Origin: Mucilaginibacter sp.
Lineage (GTDB): Bacteria; Bacteroidota; Bacteroidia; Sphingobacteriales; Sphingobacteriaceae
Assembly: GCF_025359345.1 (NCBI RefSeq)
Contig: NZ_JANYGQ010000031.1
Location: forward strand, 1-64,000
Length of the DNA stretch: 64,000 nt
Reading direction: 5' to 3'
The notes under the pieces are model-generated. The model saw only the letters and a program-made list of their open reading frames with translations, was not told the origin of the DNA and ran no database searches. Shown here piece after piece: positions 54,201-62,088 of this stretch. The position numbers were made by a program, and so were the translations under genes. Position 1 is the first letter of the stretch; each line of letters opens with the position of its first letter.

Positions 54201-55775
54201 TTAAGCAAACAAGTGTATCATACTGCCAATAAAGCCCAGCGCCAGCAAACCCAACAACAGGTGCGTGGTTTTAGCACCATTTTTTACAAAATAGTAAACC
54301 AAAAATGTCAATCCTAAAGGTATTACTGCGGGCACAACCTGGTCGAGCAAGCCTTGGATGGTTACCGTTGATTTATCCGACCCGATACTTATCGGCGTAG
54401 TGATTGACATGAGCGTTGCAGGCATGGCGCCTACCACCATCAGTCCTAAAATGGATGCCCCTTTGGTAAGCCTGTCCATCACATTGTTTTTGGCCAGGTT
54501 TTGCAGGAATTTAGTTCCCGCATTGTAGCCTATAAAAGTAAGGTTGTACCTGAGCACCAAATGTGGCACGTTAAATATCAGCAGGAACAAAACAGGCCCC
54601 ATGATATTGCCTTTTATAGCCAGCGATGTACCAACCCCTGCAGCAATAACTTTAAATGTGCCCCAAAAAAGGGAATCGAACACCCCGGCAAGAGGCCCCA
54701 TGAGGCCTAGCTTCACCGAGCCAATCGATTCGGCGTCGAACGTGGCATCGTTGCTGTTTTGTTCTTCCATGGCAGCGGTAATACCCAAAATAAGTGTTGA
54801 TCCGTACGGACTGGTATTAAAAAAACTCAAATGCCTTTTCAATGCCGCCGCCATGGCTTCTTTGGTAGTGTAGAGCCGTTTTAGTATGGGGATGATTGAA
54901 AACGCAAAGCCGGTGTTCTGCCAGGTCTCGAAGTTAAAGTTAGCCTCCAGCGCCATCGACCTTAAAAAAACATTGCGCATGTCTCTTTTAGTGAGCTTTT
55001 GGACGGGTTTAATTTCATCAGCAACAGTTTCAAAATCATCATCATCGGAAGGCGTTTTCGGGGTTACCTGTGTTACTATTAACGCAATGATTATTCCAAG
55101 CCCACCAATAGCTATTACAGGCAGTTTTAAATAGGCTGCCAACATAAACCCTAAAAAGAAATACGGGGCAACTGTTTTGTTAAACATTAAATGCATCAGC
55201 AGCGCAAACCCAAGGGCAGGCAGCATATTGCCGGCAACCGTTAACCCGGTTTGTACCCATGCGGGTATCATATCCAGGAACTCCTTCATTACCGAGCCGC
55301 CTAATTGCAGGGCCAGCAGGATAATTATCCCCATAAATATGGGCCTTAATACCCCCGAAAAAATATGCAGCCGCTGGATGCCGTTAAAGTCGCCCTCGGC
55401 GGCGTACTGGTTAAATTTTTTATTAAGTATTGCCCTGAACACGAACAAACTGCTGATAACCATTTCGGCAAGGATGGATACCGGCACCGCGATAGCCAGC
55501 GCAATGGCTGGTCCTTTACCCGATATAATGGCGAAAGCAGTACCCAGCACGCCGCCGGTGATAACATCGGGCGGAATAGCAGCGCCAACCTTTATGTTAC
55601 CCATAAATAGCAGCTCGAGCGTGGCGCCGATGATAACACCCTGGTTTAAATCGCCCAGCGCCAGTCCAACAAGCGGCCCCAAAACCAGCGGGCGGCTCAA
55701 TAGTGTGGTCCCCAAAAAATCTTCGGAGTGGCCAAACATGGCGACGAGAGCGATGAGTAGGTAGGATAATGACAT
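54201..55775 (-). CDS. PTS mannose-family IIC-IID fusion permease
   Basis: 524 residues combining two usually separate subunits. Residues about 1-240 are IIC (helices, with LVLGPLVGLALGDLNQGVIIGATLELLFMGNIKVGAAIPPD, the substrate-path signature); a charged linker (about 240-260, SDDDDFETVADEIK) leads to IID (about 262-524: LTKRDMRNVFLRSMALEANFNFETWQNTGFAFSIIPIL). Together they form the membrane channel of a mannose/fructose/sorbose-type PTS, a family that in other bacteria takes mannose, glucosamine, N-acetylgalactosamine and others. Preceded by IIB and IIA. The fusion of IIC and IID is notable. Confidence 0.93.
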   Translation of the reverse strand: MSLSYLLIALVAMFGHSEDFLGTTLLSRPLVLGPLVGLALGDLNQGVIIGATLELLFMGNIKVGAAIPPDVITGGVLGTAFAIISGKGPAIALAIAVPVSILAEMVISSLFVFRAILNKKFNQYAAEGDFNGIQRLHIFSGVLRPIFMGIIILLALQLGGSVMKEFLDMIPAWVQTGLTVAGNMLPALGFALLMHLMFNKTVAPYFFLGFMLAAYLKLPVIAIGGLGIIIALIVTQVTPKTPSDDDDFETVADEIKPVQKLTKRDMRNVFLRSMALEANFNFETWQNTGFAFSIIPILKRLYTTKEAMAAALKRHLSFFNTSPYGSTLILGITAAMEEQNSNDATFDAESIGSVKLGLMGPLAGVFDSLFWGTFKVIAAGVGTSLAIKGNIMGPVLFLLIFNVPHLVLRYNLTFIGYNAGTKFLQNLAKNNVMDRLTKGASILGLMVVGAMPATLMSITTPISIGSDKSTVTIQGLLDQVVPAVIPLGLTFLVYYFVKNGAKTTHLLLGLLALGFIGSMIHLFA

Positions 55776-55813
55776 GCTGTTTTATGTTCCTTTAATGTAT
55801 GTGCTTTGAGATG

Positions 55814-55893
55814 CAAGAAATCAAGAGTCAGGAATCAAGATTTAAAAACTCTTTATTCTTTTCTTCTGTCTTGACTCTTGACCTCTTGATTCT
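55814..55893. repeat. Inverted repeat, AATCAAGAGTCA family
   Basis: AAGAAATCAAGAGTCAGGAA (55814 on) is answered by TCTTGACTCTTGACCTCTTG (ending near 55890). It fills the gap between IIB and IIC-IID and reaches the IIB stop codon. A solo relative lies at 15638-15694. Confidence 0.7.
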
Positions 55894-56364
55894 CTATATC
55901 AAGCTTTCCACCATCTGTTTTTTATCAGTAGGTACCTGCCTCAGTTCAAGTTCGATGCCTTTGTTCAACAGTTCTTTTACCAGCGTGATGTCTTCATCGT
56001 TAACGGCAACCGCTTTGCTGATGAGGCGCATCCCCTCGTTCATCCTGATGCCGCCAAAGTTTACCGATTTGATTTCCGGCACGCCGTTTACCATGGCGAA
56101 GGCATCCTTCACACTGTTTACAATCAGTAATATTTTAAGATTGCGGCTTTTTTCATCGTTCAAAAAAGCGGCTGCATCGGTTACCGATTTTATCAGCAGC
56201 CTTGTACCAGCAGGTTTGGCCAGCCCGAGTGTCATCTTTAAAAATTCATCCTTAGCAACTTTGTCGTTTGCTATTAACAGGCAATCAACGCCAAGGGCCG
56301 GCGTCCAGGTAAAAGCCACTTGGCCGTGCACCAGCCGGTCGTCAATGCGGGTAAGCTTAATCAT
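55894..56364 (-). CDS. PTS mannose-family subunit IIB
   Basis: 156 residues. The phosphorylation site is His13 in TRIDDRLVHGQVAFTW, the conserved IIB(Man) motif; the remainder follows the alpha/beta fold (LLIANDKVAKDEFLKMTLGLAKPAGTRL). IIB receives phosphate from IIA and passes it to the sugar entering through IIC-IID. It overlaps the IIA stop by 8 bases, so IIA and IIB are translationally coupled. Confidence 0.94.
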   Translation of the reverse strand: MIKLTRIDDRLVHGQVAFTWTPALGVDCLLIANDKVAKDEFLKMTLGLAKPAGTRLLIKSVTDAAAFLNDEKSRNLKILLIVNSVKDAFAMVNGVPEIKSVNFGGIRMNEGMRLISKAVAVNDEDITLVKELLNKGIELELRQVPTDKKQMVESLI

Positions 56365-56791
56365 CCTGGTCTTCCTTTTGTGCGGTTAAAAGTTTATTTA
56401 CGTAGGTCATTTGTTCTTTTGCATTTTCGAGGGCTGCGGTAATTACCTCTTCCGCCGGTTTTTCAGCATCAGCCATCAAAACTTCAATCAGCAGCGGTAA
56501 ATTAAAGCCTGAAACAACATGCACGTTCGGTTTTAGTGCATGTTGCAATATTTGGTTGGTAATGCTGCCACCCAAAATATCAGTAAATACAATCAGTTCG
56601 TCTGTATCGCTAACCTGTGTCATCACCTCGTTTATCTGTGTTTCCACCGAAACCGTTTCATCAACATAAGCTTCAATCAAAAAAATATGCTCCATCGAGC
56701 CAATAATAATATCAAGCGACGATTTTACCCCCGCGGCAAAGGTGCCGTGGGTAGCAATCAGGAACTTTCTTGTTTTAGCAGTATTCTCCAT
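56357..56791 (-). CDS. PTS mannose-family subunit IIA
   Basis: 144 residues from ATG 56791 (a TTG one codon earlier is possible). The phosphorylation site is His15 in FLIATHGTFAAGVKSSLDIIIG, typical of IIA(Man); later EAYVDETVSVETQI and VFTDILGGSITNQIL match the family. First gene of the PTS cluster. Receives phosphate from HPr. The upstream region to 57230 should contain the promoter for the whole operon, but no convincing TAnnTTTG core is visible on the minus strand. Confidence 0.94.
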   Translation of the reverse strand: MENTAKTRKFLIATHGTFAAGVKSSLDIIIGSMEHIFLIEAYVDETVSVETQINEVMTQVSDTDELIVFTDILGGSITNQILQHALKPNVHVVSGFNLPLLIEVLMADAEKPAEEVITAALENAKEQMTYVNKLLTAQKEDQDD

Positions 56792-57230
56792 CAAATATTA
56801 TTGGCTATATATTATAAATCGGCATTACAATATATGGATTTTATGTTGTGCAATAATCCGCCAAACTTTGGTTAAATACTATTTTTAAGGCACTACAATA
56901 CCACTACGATAGAATTTATGGTGGAAATCGGTGGTTTTATGGTGTAAACATCCTTCGTCCGCCCGGTTGAAACCCGGCGCTACAATATGGGCCGAGCCGA
57001 TGGCTCTATTAAAAAACCACATATACACACCCAAAGGCTGTGTCCTCACAGCGGCTCTGTTTAGTCCAAAACCCGGTTTGGAAACTTGATTTAATATACA
57101 CCAACTGATTTTAATCCCTTGCGTAGTGCTAATGTAGGGGTATGAAAATACCAGCGTAAATTGTAATAACTTAGCTTTGAACTCGTAAAGGGTCCCGCCG
57201 AACACCTTTATTAATAAAACCTTTTATAAA
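56792..57230. other. Gene-free divergent region between the PTS operon and GH9
   Basis: About 440 bases with an open frame that looks spurious. Contents: CCGGGTTTCAACCGGG-type imperfect palindrome (near 56965), GAGCC-GAT-GGCTC small hairpin (near 56995), GCTGTG-TCCT-CACAGC hairpin (near 57040) and the TAGCTTTG box at 57172. Word content is repeat-like (CCCGGTTGAAACCCGGCG). It must hold the promoters of both flanking operons. Confidence 0.5.
57172..57179 (+). promoter_or_regulatory. Candidate -7 promoter box (TAGCTTTG) for the GH9 gene
   Basis: TAGCTTTG matches TAnnTTTG 52 bases before the GH9 ATG. No TTG element is seen at about 19 bases upstream, so confidence is limited. Confidence 0.4.
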
Positions 57231-59075
57231 ATGAATTTCGTGCTAACATCAAACGCAAAAACCTGGATACTGTGCTTATTAATAGGTATACCTGCTTTTT
57301 TGAAGGCGCAACCGGTAAAAATTGTAACCAATCACGTGGGTTATGAAGACAGCCGCGCCAAGCATGCCATAATCGTTGCCGACAGCAAAATCAACATTAA
57401 TTCATTTAACCTTATTGATGCTGCCACAGGTAAATCCGTTTTCAGTGGCAAACCGGTATTTAGTGGCGGGGTTGATAAATGGAAACATTTCCAGTTTTGG
57501 ACAATAGACTTTAGCAGCTTTACAACACCCGGTACTTATAAGCTGCAGGCGACGCTGCCAGGCGGTACTGTTTCGTCTTATCCATTTATCATCGGGAAAA
57601 ATGTATTGGAGAAAGCTACCGTATCTGATGTAGTATATTATTTTAAAGGCCAACGCAGTTCGGGACTATTAGATAAAGCAGATCATCACCTGTTGTTATC
57701 CGGCAAAACAACCGACACCATTGACGCCCACGGCGGCTGGTACGATGCCACCGGCGATTACGGCAAGCACCTCTCACACTTGTCGTTTTCAAATTATTTT
57801 AACCCGCAGCAAATATCATTGACCGCCTGGAGCCTGTTCAAGACATATGAGTTATTAAACGCGCGGCCGGGCACCGATTTCCGCCAGTTTAACCGCAGGA
57901 TTTTGGACGAAGCCATGTATGGCGCCGATTACCTGGTACGTATGCAAGCCAAAGGCGGCTCGTTTTATCGTTCGGTTGGTGCGCCGGGGCCGGGCAAATT
58001 GCCCAAAGATAGGATGATACCTGCCGAGGAGGGCAGCTATCGCATTAAAAAAACAAAAGACCAGGCCTTTAACAGCAAGCCGGCGGAAAAAAGCTGGCGG
58101 CTGTATCAATCGAGCTACCGCTCAGGCGCAGGTATGGCAATTGCAAGTTTGGCTATGGCTTCAGTATACCCGGTTAGCGGCGAATACAGCAATGCTGATT
58201 ATTTAAAAGCCGCCGAAAATGCCTTTTCGTTTTTAGAAAAAGACAACAAGCAGATGGATTTTGACGGCAAGGAAAATATGCTGGATGATTACTGCGCTTT
58301 AAACGCTGCAACCGAATTATATAAAGTCACACATAAAGATGTTTATAAAGCCACCGCCGCAAAACGTGCCGCAAGCATAATGGACCGCCTAACAAGCTGG
58401 AAAAATTATAAAAACTATTTCAGGGCCGATGATAAGGACAGACCATTTTTCCATCCATCAGATGCTGGGTTGCCGTTGGTGAGCTTAATGTATTATTATC
58501 CTTTGGCATCGGCAGACGAACAGGCTGCGATCAAAAAAACAACCAAAGAATCAATGGAGTTTGAGCTGGCGATAACCCGCGAGGTAAATAATCCATTTGG
58601 CTACAGCCGCCAATTAGTGCAAGACACGCTGGGTAACCGCAAAAGCTCGTTCTTTTTCCCGCATGGCAGCGATGCCTCGCCGTGGTGGCAGGGCGAAAAT
58701 GCCCGGCTTGGCTCGGTAGCTGCCGCTGCGAGGATGGCTGCTAATTTATTTAAGGATGATAAACCATTCCACGATCAGCTAGACACTTTCGCGCTCGACC
58801 AGCTGAACTGGATTTTGGGCCTCAATCCTTTCGATAGCTGTATGCTGCAGGGTACCGGCCACAATAACCCGGCCTATGGCTTTTTCGGCACGTTTGAATA
58901 TACCAACGCACCCGGTGGCATTGTTAACGGCATAACCTCTGGCTTTGAAAACGAGGACGATATAGATTATAATATCCCTTATGCCGTATCCGGCAAAGAT
59001 TCCGACTGGCGCTGGGCCGAACAATGGCTGCCGCATACAGCCTGGTATTTACTGGCGGTATCGTTAAATGATTAA
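57231..59075 (+). CDS. GH9 family glycoside hydrolase with N-terminal Ig-like domain
   Basis: 614 residues with a signal peptide (about 1-26, GIPAFLKAQ). Residues about 28-122 are the CelD_N Ig-like domain (VKIVTNHVGYEDSRAKHAIIV). The (alpha/alpha)6 GH9 domain follows with the catalytic base region GGWYDATGDYGKHLSHLSFSNY (Asp172, Asp176; a DATGD variant of the classic DAGD) and the catalytic acid Glu597 in RWAEQWLPHTAWYL. GH9 contains cellulases but also exo-beta-glucosaminidases; the DxSGDxSKYLSHLSYxNxxNPQQ-like stretch recalls the latter from memory of Vibrio enzymes. The neighbouring PTS and nagB favour an amino-sugar substrate. The next gene starts 13 bases after the stop. Confidence 0.9.
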   Translation: MNFVLTSNAKTWILCLLIGIPAFLKAQPVKIVTNHVGYEDSRAKHAIIVADSKININSFNLIDAATGKSVFSGKPVFSGGVDKWKHFQFWTIDFSSFTTPGTYKLQATLPGGTVSSYPFIIGKNVLEKATVSDVVYYFKGQRSSGLLDKADHHLLLSGKTTDTIDAHGGWYDATGDYGKHLSHLSFSNYFNPQQISLTAWSLFKTYELLNARPGTDFRQFNRRILDEAMYGADYLVRMQAKGGSFYRSVGAPGPGKLPKDRMIPAEEGSYRIKKTKDQAFNSKPAEKSWRLYQSSYRSGAGMAIASLAMASVYPVSGEYSNADYLKAAENAFSFLEKDNKQMDFDGKENMLDDYCALNAATELYKVTHKDVYKATAAKRAASIMDRLTSWKNYKNYFRADDKDRPFFHPSDAGLPLVSLMYYYPLASADEQAAIKKTTKESMEFELAITREVNNPFGYSRQLVQDTLGNRKSSFFFPHGSDASPWWQGENARLGSVAAAARMAANLFKDDKPFHDQLDTFALDQLNWILGLNPFDSCMLQGTGHNNPAYGFFGTFEYTNAPGGIVNGITSGFENEDDIDYNIPYAVSGKDSDWRWAEQWLPHTAWYLLAVSLND

Positions 59076-59088
59076 GATTCTGACAGAA

Positions 59089-60219
59089 ATGAAAAAGTAT
59101 ATCACAAGCATAATATTCGCCTTAACACTTTGCAGCGCTTTTGCACAGGATCAGCATAAAACCCTGGCAATAGGTGAAAGTGCGCCTGACTTTAGCCTGC
59201 CCGGTATCGATGGTAAGACCTATACGCTTGCTTCGTTTAAAAATGCAAAGGTGCTGGCTGTTGTGTTTATGTGTAACCATTGCCCAACTTCGCAGGCGTA
59301 TGAGGACCGGGTAATTAAAATGACCAGCGACTATGCATCAAAGGGCGTAAGCATAGTTGCCATTAACCCAAACAACCCCGCCGGATTACGTTTGGACGAA
59401 TTAGGCTATAGCGATTTGGGCGACTCGTTCGAGGATATGAAAGTAAGGGCCAAAAACATGAAGTTTAACTTTCCTTATTTGTACGACGGTGAAAAGGAGG
59501 TAACCGCAAACAAATACGGTCCTGTTGCTACCCCGCATATTTTTATTTTTGATAAAGACCGCAAGTTGCGCTACAATGGCCGCATTGACGATATGGAAAA
59601 CCCGGCAAAAACAGCGCACTCGCTTGATGCCCGTAATGCTATCGATGCCATTTTAACGGGCAAAGAAATTGCCGAGCCGGTAACCAAAACCTTTGGCTGC
59701 TCGATAAAATGGGCAGAGAAAAGCGATTGGCTGGAGAAAGCCCAAATTAATTGGGCCAAAGAACCTGTAAAACTGGATACCCTTAGCGCCGGCGGAATTA
59801 AAGAAGTATTGAAAAATCGTACAGATAAATTGCGGCTGGTTAACCTGTGGGCCACCTGGTGCGGCCCCTGTGTTGCCGAATTCGACGACCTGGTTACCCT
59901 TAACCACACCTACCGCGACCGCGGCCTGGAATTTGTAAGCATCAGCGCCGACGACCCCGCCAATAAAAACAAGGCCCTTAAATTTTTGCAGCGCAAACAG
60001 GCATCTGGCGTAAACTACATTTATAGCGGCGATGATAAATATAAAATGATTGAAGCAGTTGACCCGAAGTGGGATGGCGCTTTGCCCTATACCCTATTAG
60101 TTGAGCCCGATGGCAAAATTGTTTACGCCCACCAGGGCGCCATTGATGCCGAAGAACTAAGAAAAATAATTTTTGACGACCCAATGATGGGGAGGATTTA
60201 TAAAGAGCCAGTGAAATGA
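59089..60219 (+). CDS. Secreted protein with two thioredoxin-like domains
   Basis: 376 residues from ATG 59089; an earlier ATG (59068) overlaps the GH9 stop and precedes a poorer leader. Signal peptide about 1-20 (LTLCSAFAQ). First domain (about 25-190) is AhpC/TSA-like with Cys62-x2-Cys65 in FMCNHCPTSQ. Second domain (about 220-370) is TlpA-like with Cys258-x2-Cys261 in LWATWCGPCV and a cis-Pro in ALPYTLLVEPDG. Two redox-active modules on one chain suggest electron relay or dual thiol chemistry in the periplasm. Apparently co-transcribed with GH9. Confidence 0.87.
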   Translation: MKKYITSIIFALTLCSAFAQDQHKTLAIGESAPDFSLPGIDGKTYTLASFKNAKVLAVVFMCNHCPTSQAYEDRVIKMTSDYASKGVSIVAINPNNPAGLRLDELGYSDLGDSFEDMKVRAKNMKFNFPYLYDGEKEVTANKYGPVATPHIFIFDKDRKLRYNGRIDDMENPAKTAHSLDARNAIDAILTGKEIAEPVTKTFGCSIKWAEKSDWLEKAQINWAKEPVKLDTLSAGGIKEVLKNRTDKLRLVNLWATWCGPCVAEFDDLVTLNHTYRDRGLEFVSISADDPANKNKALKFLQRKQASGVNYIYSGDDKYKMIEAVDPKWDGALPYTLLVEPDGKIVYAHQGAIDAEELRKIIFDDPMMGRIYKEPVK

Positions 60220-60237
60220 GCGGCGAAATAACAAATT

Positions 60238-60352
60238 ATGTCATTGCGAGCGAGGAACGAGCGCGGCAACCGCGAACGCTGCAGGGCGGCCTTACATGGT
60301 TCGCGATTACTTTCCCGAAACAAGTTTGGGATAGGCTGTTCCTCGCAACGAT
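60238..60352. repeat. TGTCATTGCGAGCGAGG repeat with degraded right arm
   Basis: The left arm (60238-60278) matches the 47068 copy almost base for base over some 40 bases. The right side retains only GGTTCGCGATTA and GTTCCTCGCAACGATAAA, so the element is decayed. Lies between the thioredoxin-like and ThuA genes. Confidence 0.7.
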
Positions 60353-60373
60353 AAATTTTAGAAAAATTAAACC

Positions 60374-61129
60374 ATGAAAAAAATATTTACCCTATTCGCC
60401 CTAAACCTAATCACATTATTTGTGCTGACCGCCTGCGCGCAATCAAAATTCAAAGTACTGGTGGTAGCCTCGCTGGCAAAGGACCATTGGAAAAGCATCT
60501 CCGTCGGCAAAGAGTTTTTTGAAAAACTTGGCGCCGACAACCATTTCAGCGTTGATTTTACCAGCGATACCAGCACCATCAACGATGCCAACCTGGCCAA
60601 ATACCAGGTGTTTGTGATGTTTCATTTGGCGCCGTTTGATATGTCGGCAAGCCAACAGGCGGCTTTGCAAAAATTTGTTGAGCAGGGGAAGGGCTGGGTT
60701 GGTGTTCATGCAGCGGGACTTACCGGCAAGCAGTTCATTGCTCCAAATTCAACCAAGCAATACTGGCAATGGTTTGAGGGGCTGATGGGTGGGGTAATCT
60801 ATTCGCCGCACCCGGCCTTCCAGGATGGACTGGTAGTGGTTGAGGATCATAACCACCCGGTTACCAAAGGCTTGCCCGACAAATTTTGGCTGGCTGATGA
60901 GTGGTACGAATGGGATAAAAGTCCGCGGGGTAATGTGCGGGTTTTAGCTGCTGCTGATGAATCAACCTACAAACAAAACAAACCCATGGGCGACCACCCC
61001 ATCCTCTGGACGAACGAAAACTTTCACCGCATGATTTATATCTGCATCGGCCATTCGCCAACTGCATTGGTAAACCCCAGCTATGTGCTATTAATGAAGA
61101 ACGCCATATTATGGGCGGCAACAAAATAA
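60374..61129 (+). CDS. ThuA-like domain protein (secreted), copy 1
   Basis: 251 residues, N-terminus MKKIFTLFALNLITLFVLTACAQ with a possible lipobox (LTAC, Cys about 21). The ThuA fold, a class-I glutamine-amidotransferase-like domain, is recognisable by VLVVASLAKDHWKSISVG, YQVFVMFHLAPFDMSASQQAALQKFVEQGKGWVGVHAAG, NHPVTKGLPDKFWLADEWYEW and the final NFHRMIYICIGHSPTAL. ThuA proteins occur in sugar-utilisation regions; the biochemical activity is not established. The next gene is a paralogue on the same strand. Confidence 0.88.
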   Translation: MKKIFTLFALNLITLFVLTACAQSKFKVLVVASLAKDHWKSISVGKEFFEKLGADNHFSVDFTSDTSTINDANLAKYQVFVMFHLAPFDMSASQQAALQKFVEQGKGWVGVHAAGLTGKQFIAPNSTKQYWQWFEGLMGGVIYSPHPAFQDGLVVVEDHNHPVTKGLPDKFWLADEWYEWDKSPRGNVRVLAAADESTYKQNKPMGDHPILWTNENFHRMIYICIGHSPTALVNPSYVLLMKNAILWAATK

Positions 61130-61140
61130 AATATCGACCT

Positions 61141-61905
61141 ATGAAAATGAAAAAATCAGCATTAATAATCTGCGTGTGCCTCTTTAGTATTTTCACTGCC
61201 TGCGCGCAAAAAGCACCGCGTTTTAAAGCGATTGCCTTGTACGAAAACGGGGGGCACCACATCGAATATTCAAAAGTGGCCAAAGTATGGCTGGATAAGC
61301 TAGCCGCCGACAGCAATTTCAGCATCGATTACATTCAAAACACAGATAAAATTGATGACGCTTTTTTAGCCAATTACCAGCTATTTATTCAACTTGATTA
61401 TGCGCCTTATGGCTGGAAAGAAAAGGCGGTAGCTGCATTTCAAAAATACATTGAAGAAGGCCGGGGCGGCTGGATAGGCTTTCACCATGCGACGCTGCTG
61501 GGTGAGTTTGACGGTTACCCCATGTGGCAATGGTTCAGTAAGTTTATGGGCGATACCCGCTATAAAAACTACATTGCCACGTTTGTAAAGGCTAAGGTAA
61601 ATATAGAGGATAAAACCAACCCGGTTATGAAAGGTGTATCCCCATCGTTTATGGTGGAGAAGGAAGAGTTTTACACCTACGAAAAAAGTATGCGCCCCAA
61701 TGTGCATGTGCTGGCCTCGGTTGATGAATCGACTTATACGCCCAATTCTGATGTAAAAATGGGGGACCACCTGGTGGTTTGGACAAACCCCAATTATAAG
61801 GCGCGTAATGTGTATATTTTTATGGGGCATTCGCCGGTATTGTTTGAAAGCAGGGACTATACGACGCTATTTAGTAATGCCATTTTTTGGGCAGCCGGGA
61901 GGTAG
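61141..61905 (+). CDS. ThuA-like domain protein (secreted), copy 2
   Basis: 254 residues from ATG 61141 (11 bases after copy 1; a second in-frame ATG is at 61147, and an upstream one at 61111 overlaps copy 1). N-terminus KKSALIICVCLFSIFTACAQ looks like a lipoprotein signal. Same layout as copy 1: FKAIALYENGGHHIEYSKVA, EEGRGGWIGFHHATLLGEFDGYPMWQWFSKFMG, NPVMKGVSPSFMVEKEEFYTYE and YIFMGHSPVLFESRDY. The two copies share pattern but differ considerably, so the duplication is old. Probably one operon with copy 1. Confidence 0.88.
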   Translation: MKMKKSALIICVCLFSIFTACAQKAPRFKAIALYENGGHHIEYSKVAKVWLDKLAADSNFSIDYIQNTDKIDDAFLANYQLFIQLDYAPYGWKEKAVAAFQKYIEEGRGGWIGFHHATLLGEFDGYPMWQWFSKFMGDTRYKNYIATFVKAKVNIEDKTNPVMKGVSPSFMVEKEEFYTYEKSMRPNVHVLASVDESTYTPNSDVKMGDHLVVWTNPNYKARNVYIFMGHSPVLFESRDYTTLFSNAIFWAAGR

Positions 61906-61957
61906 TTCTAGCTCGGAAGCCAGTAAAGTCTGAGAGTCCGAAAGTCCGAAAGGAATA

Positions 61958-62084
61958 GACACGAATTCGCACTAATTATTTCGAATTACAAGAATTAAGA
62001 AAGCAATAATCATGACGAAGAATTACCGAATTATCCCATCCGCCCGGATTAGTGAGATTCGTTTCAATTCGTGCGAATTAGTGC
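61958..62084. repeat. Inverted repeat, CACGAATTCGCACTAATT family
   Basis: CACGAATTCGCACTAATTAT (from about 61960) is mirrored by TTCAATTCGTGCGAATTAGT (ending near 62083). Lies in the gap between convergent ThuA copy 2 and the regulator gene; related to the 10404-10540 repeat. Confidence 0.65.
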
Positions 62085-62088
62085 TTAC

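Noticed and set aside
56885..57205. 106-codon open frame on the minus strand
   Set aside because: The sequence is repeat-like, has small hairpins, no domain or signal, and occupies the only possible promoter region for two operons.
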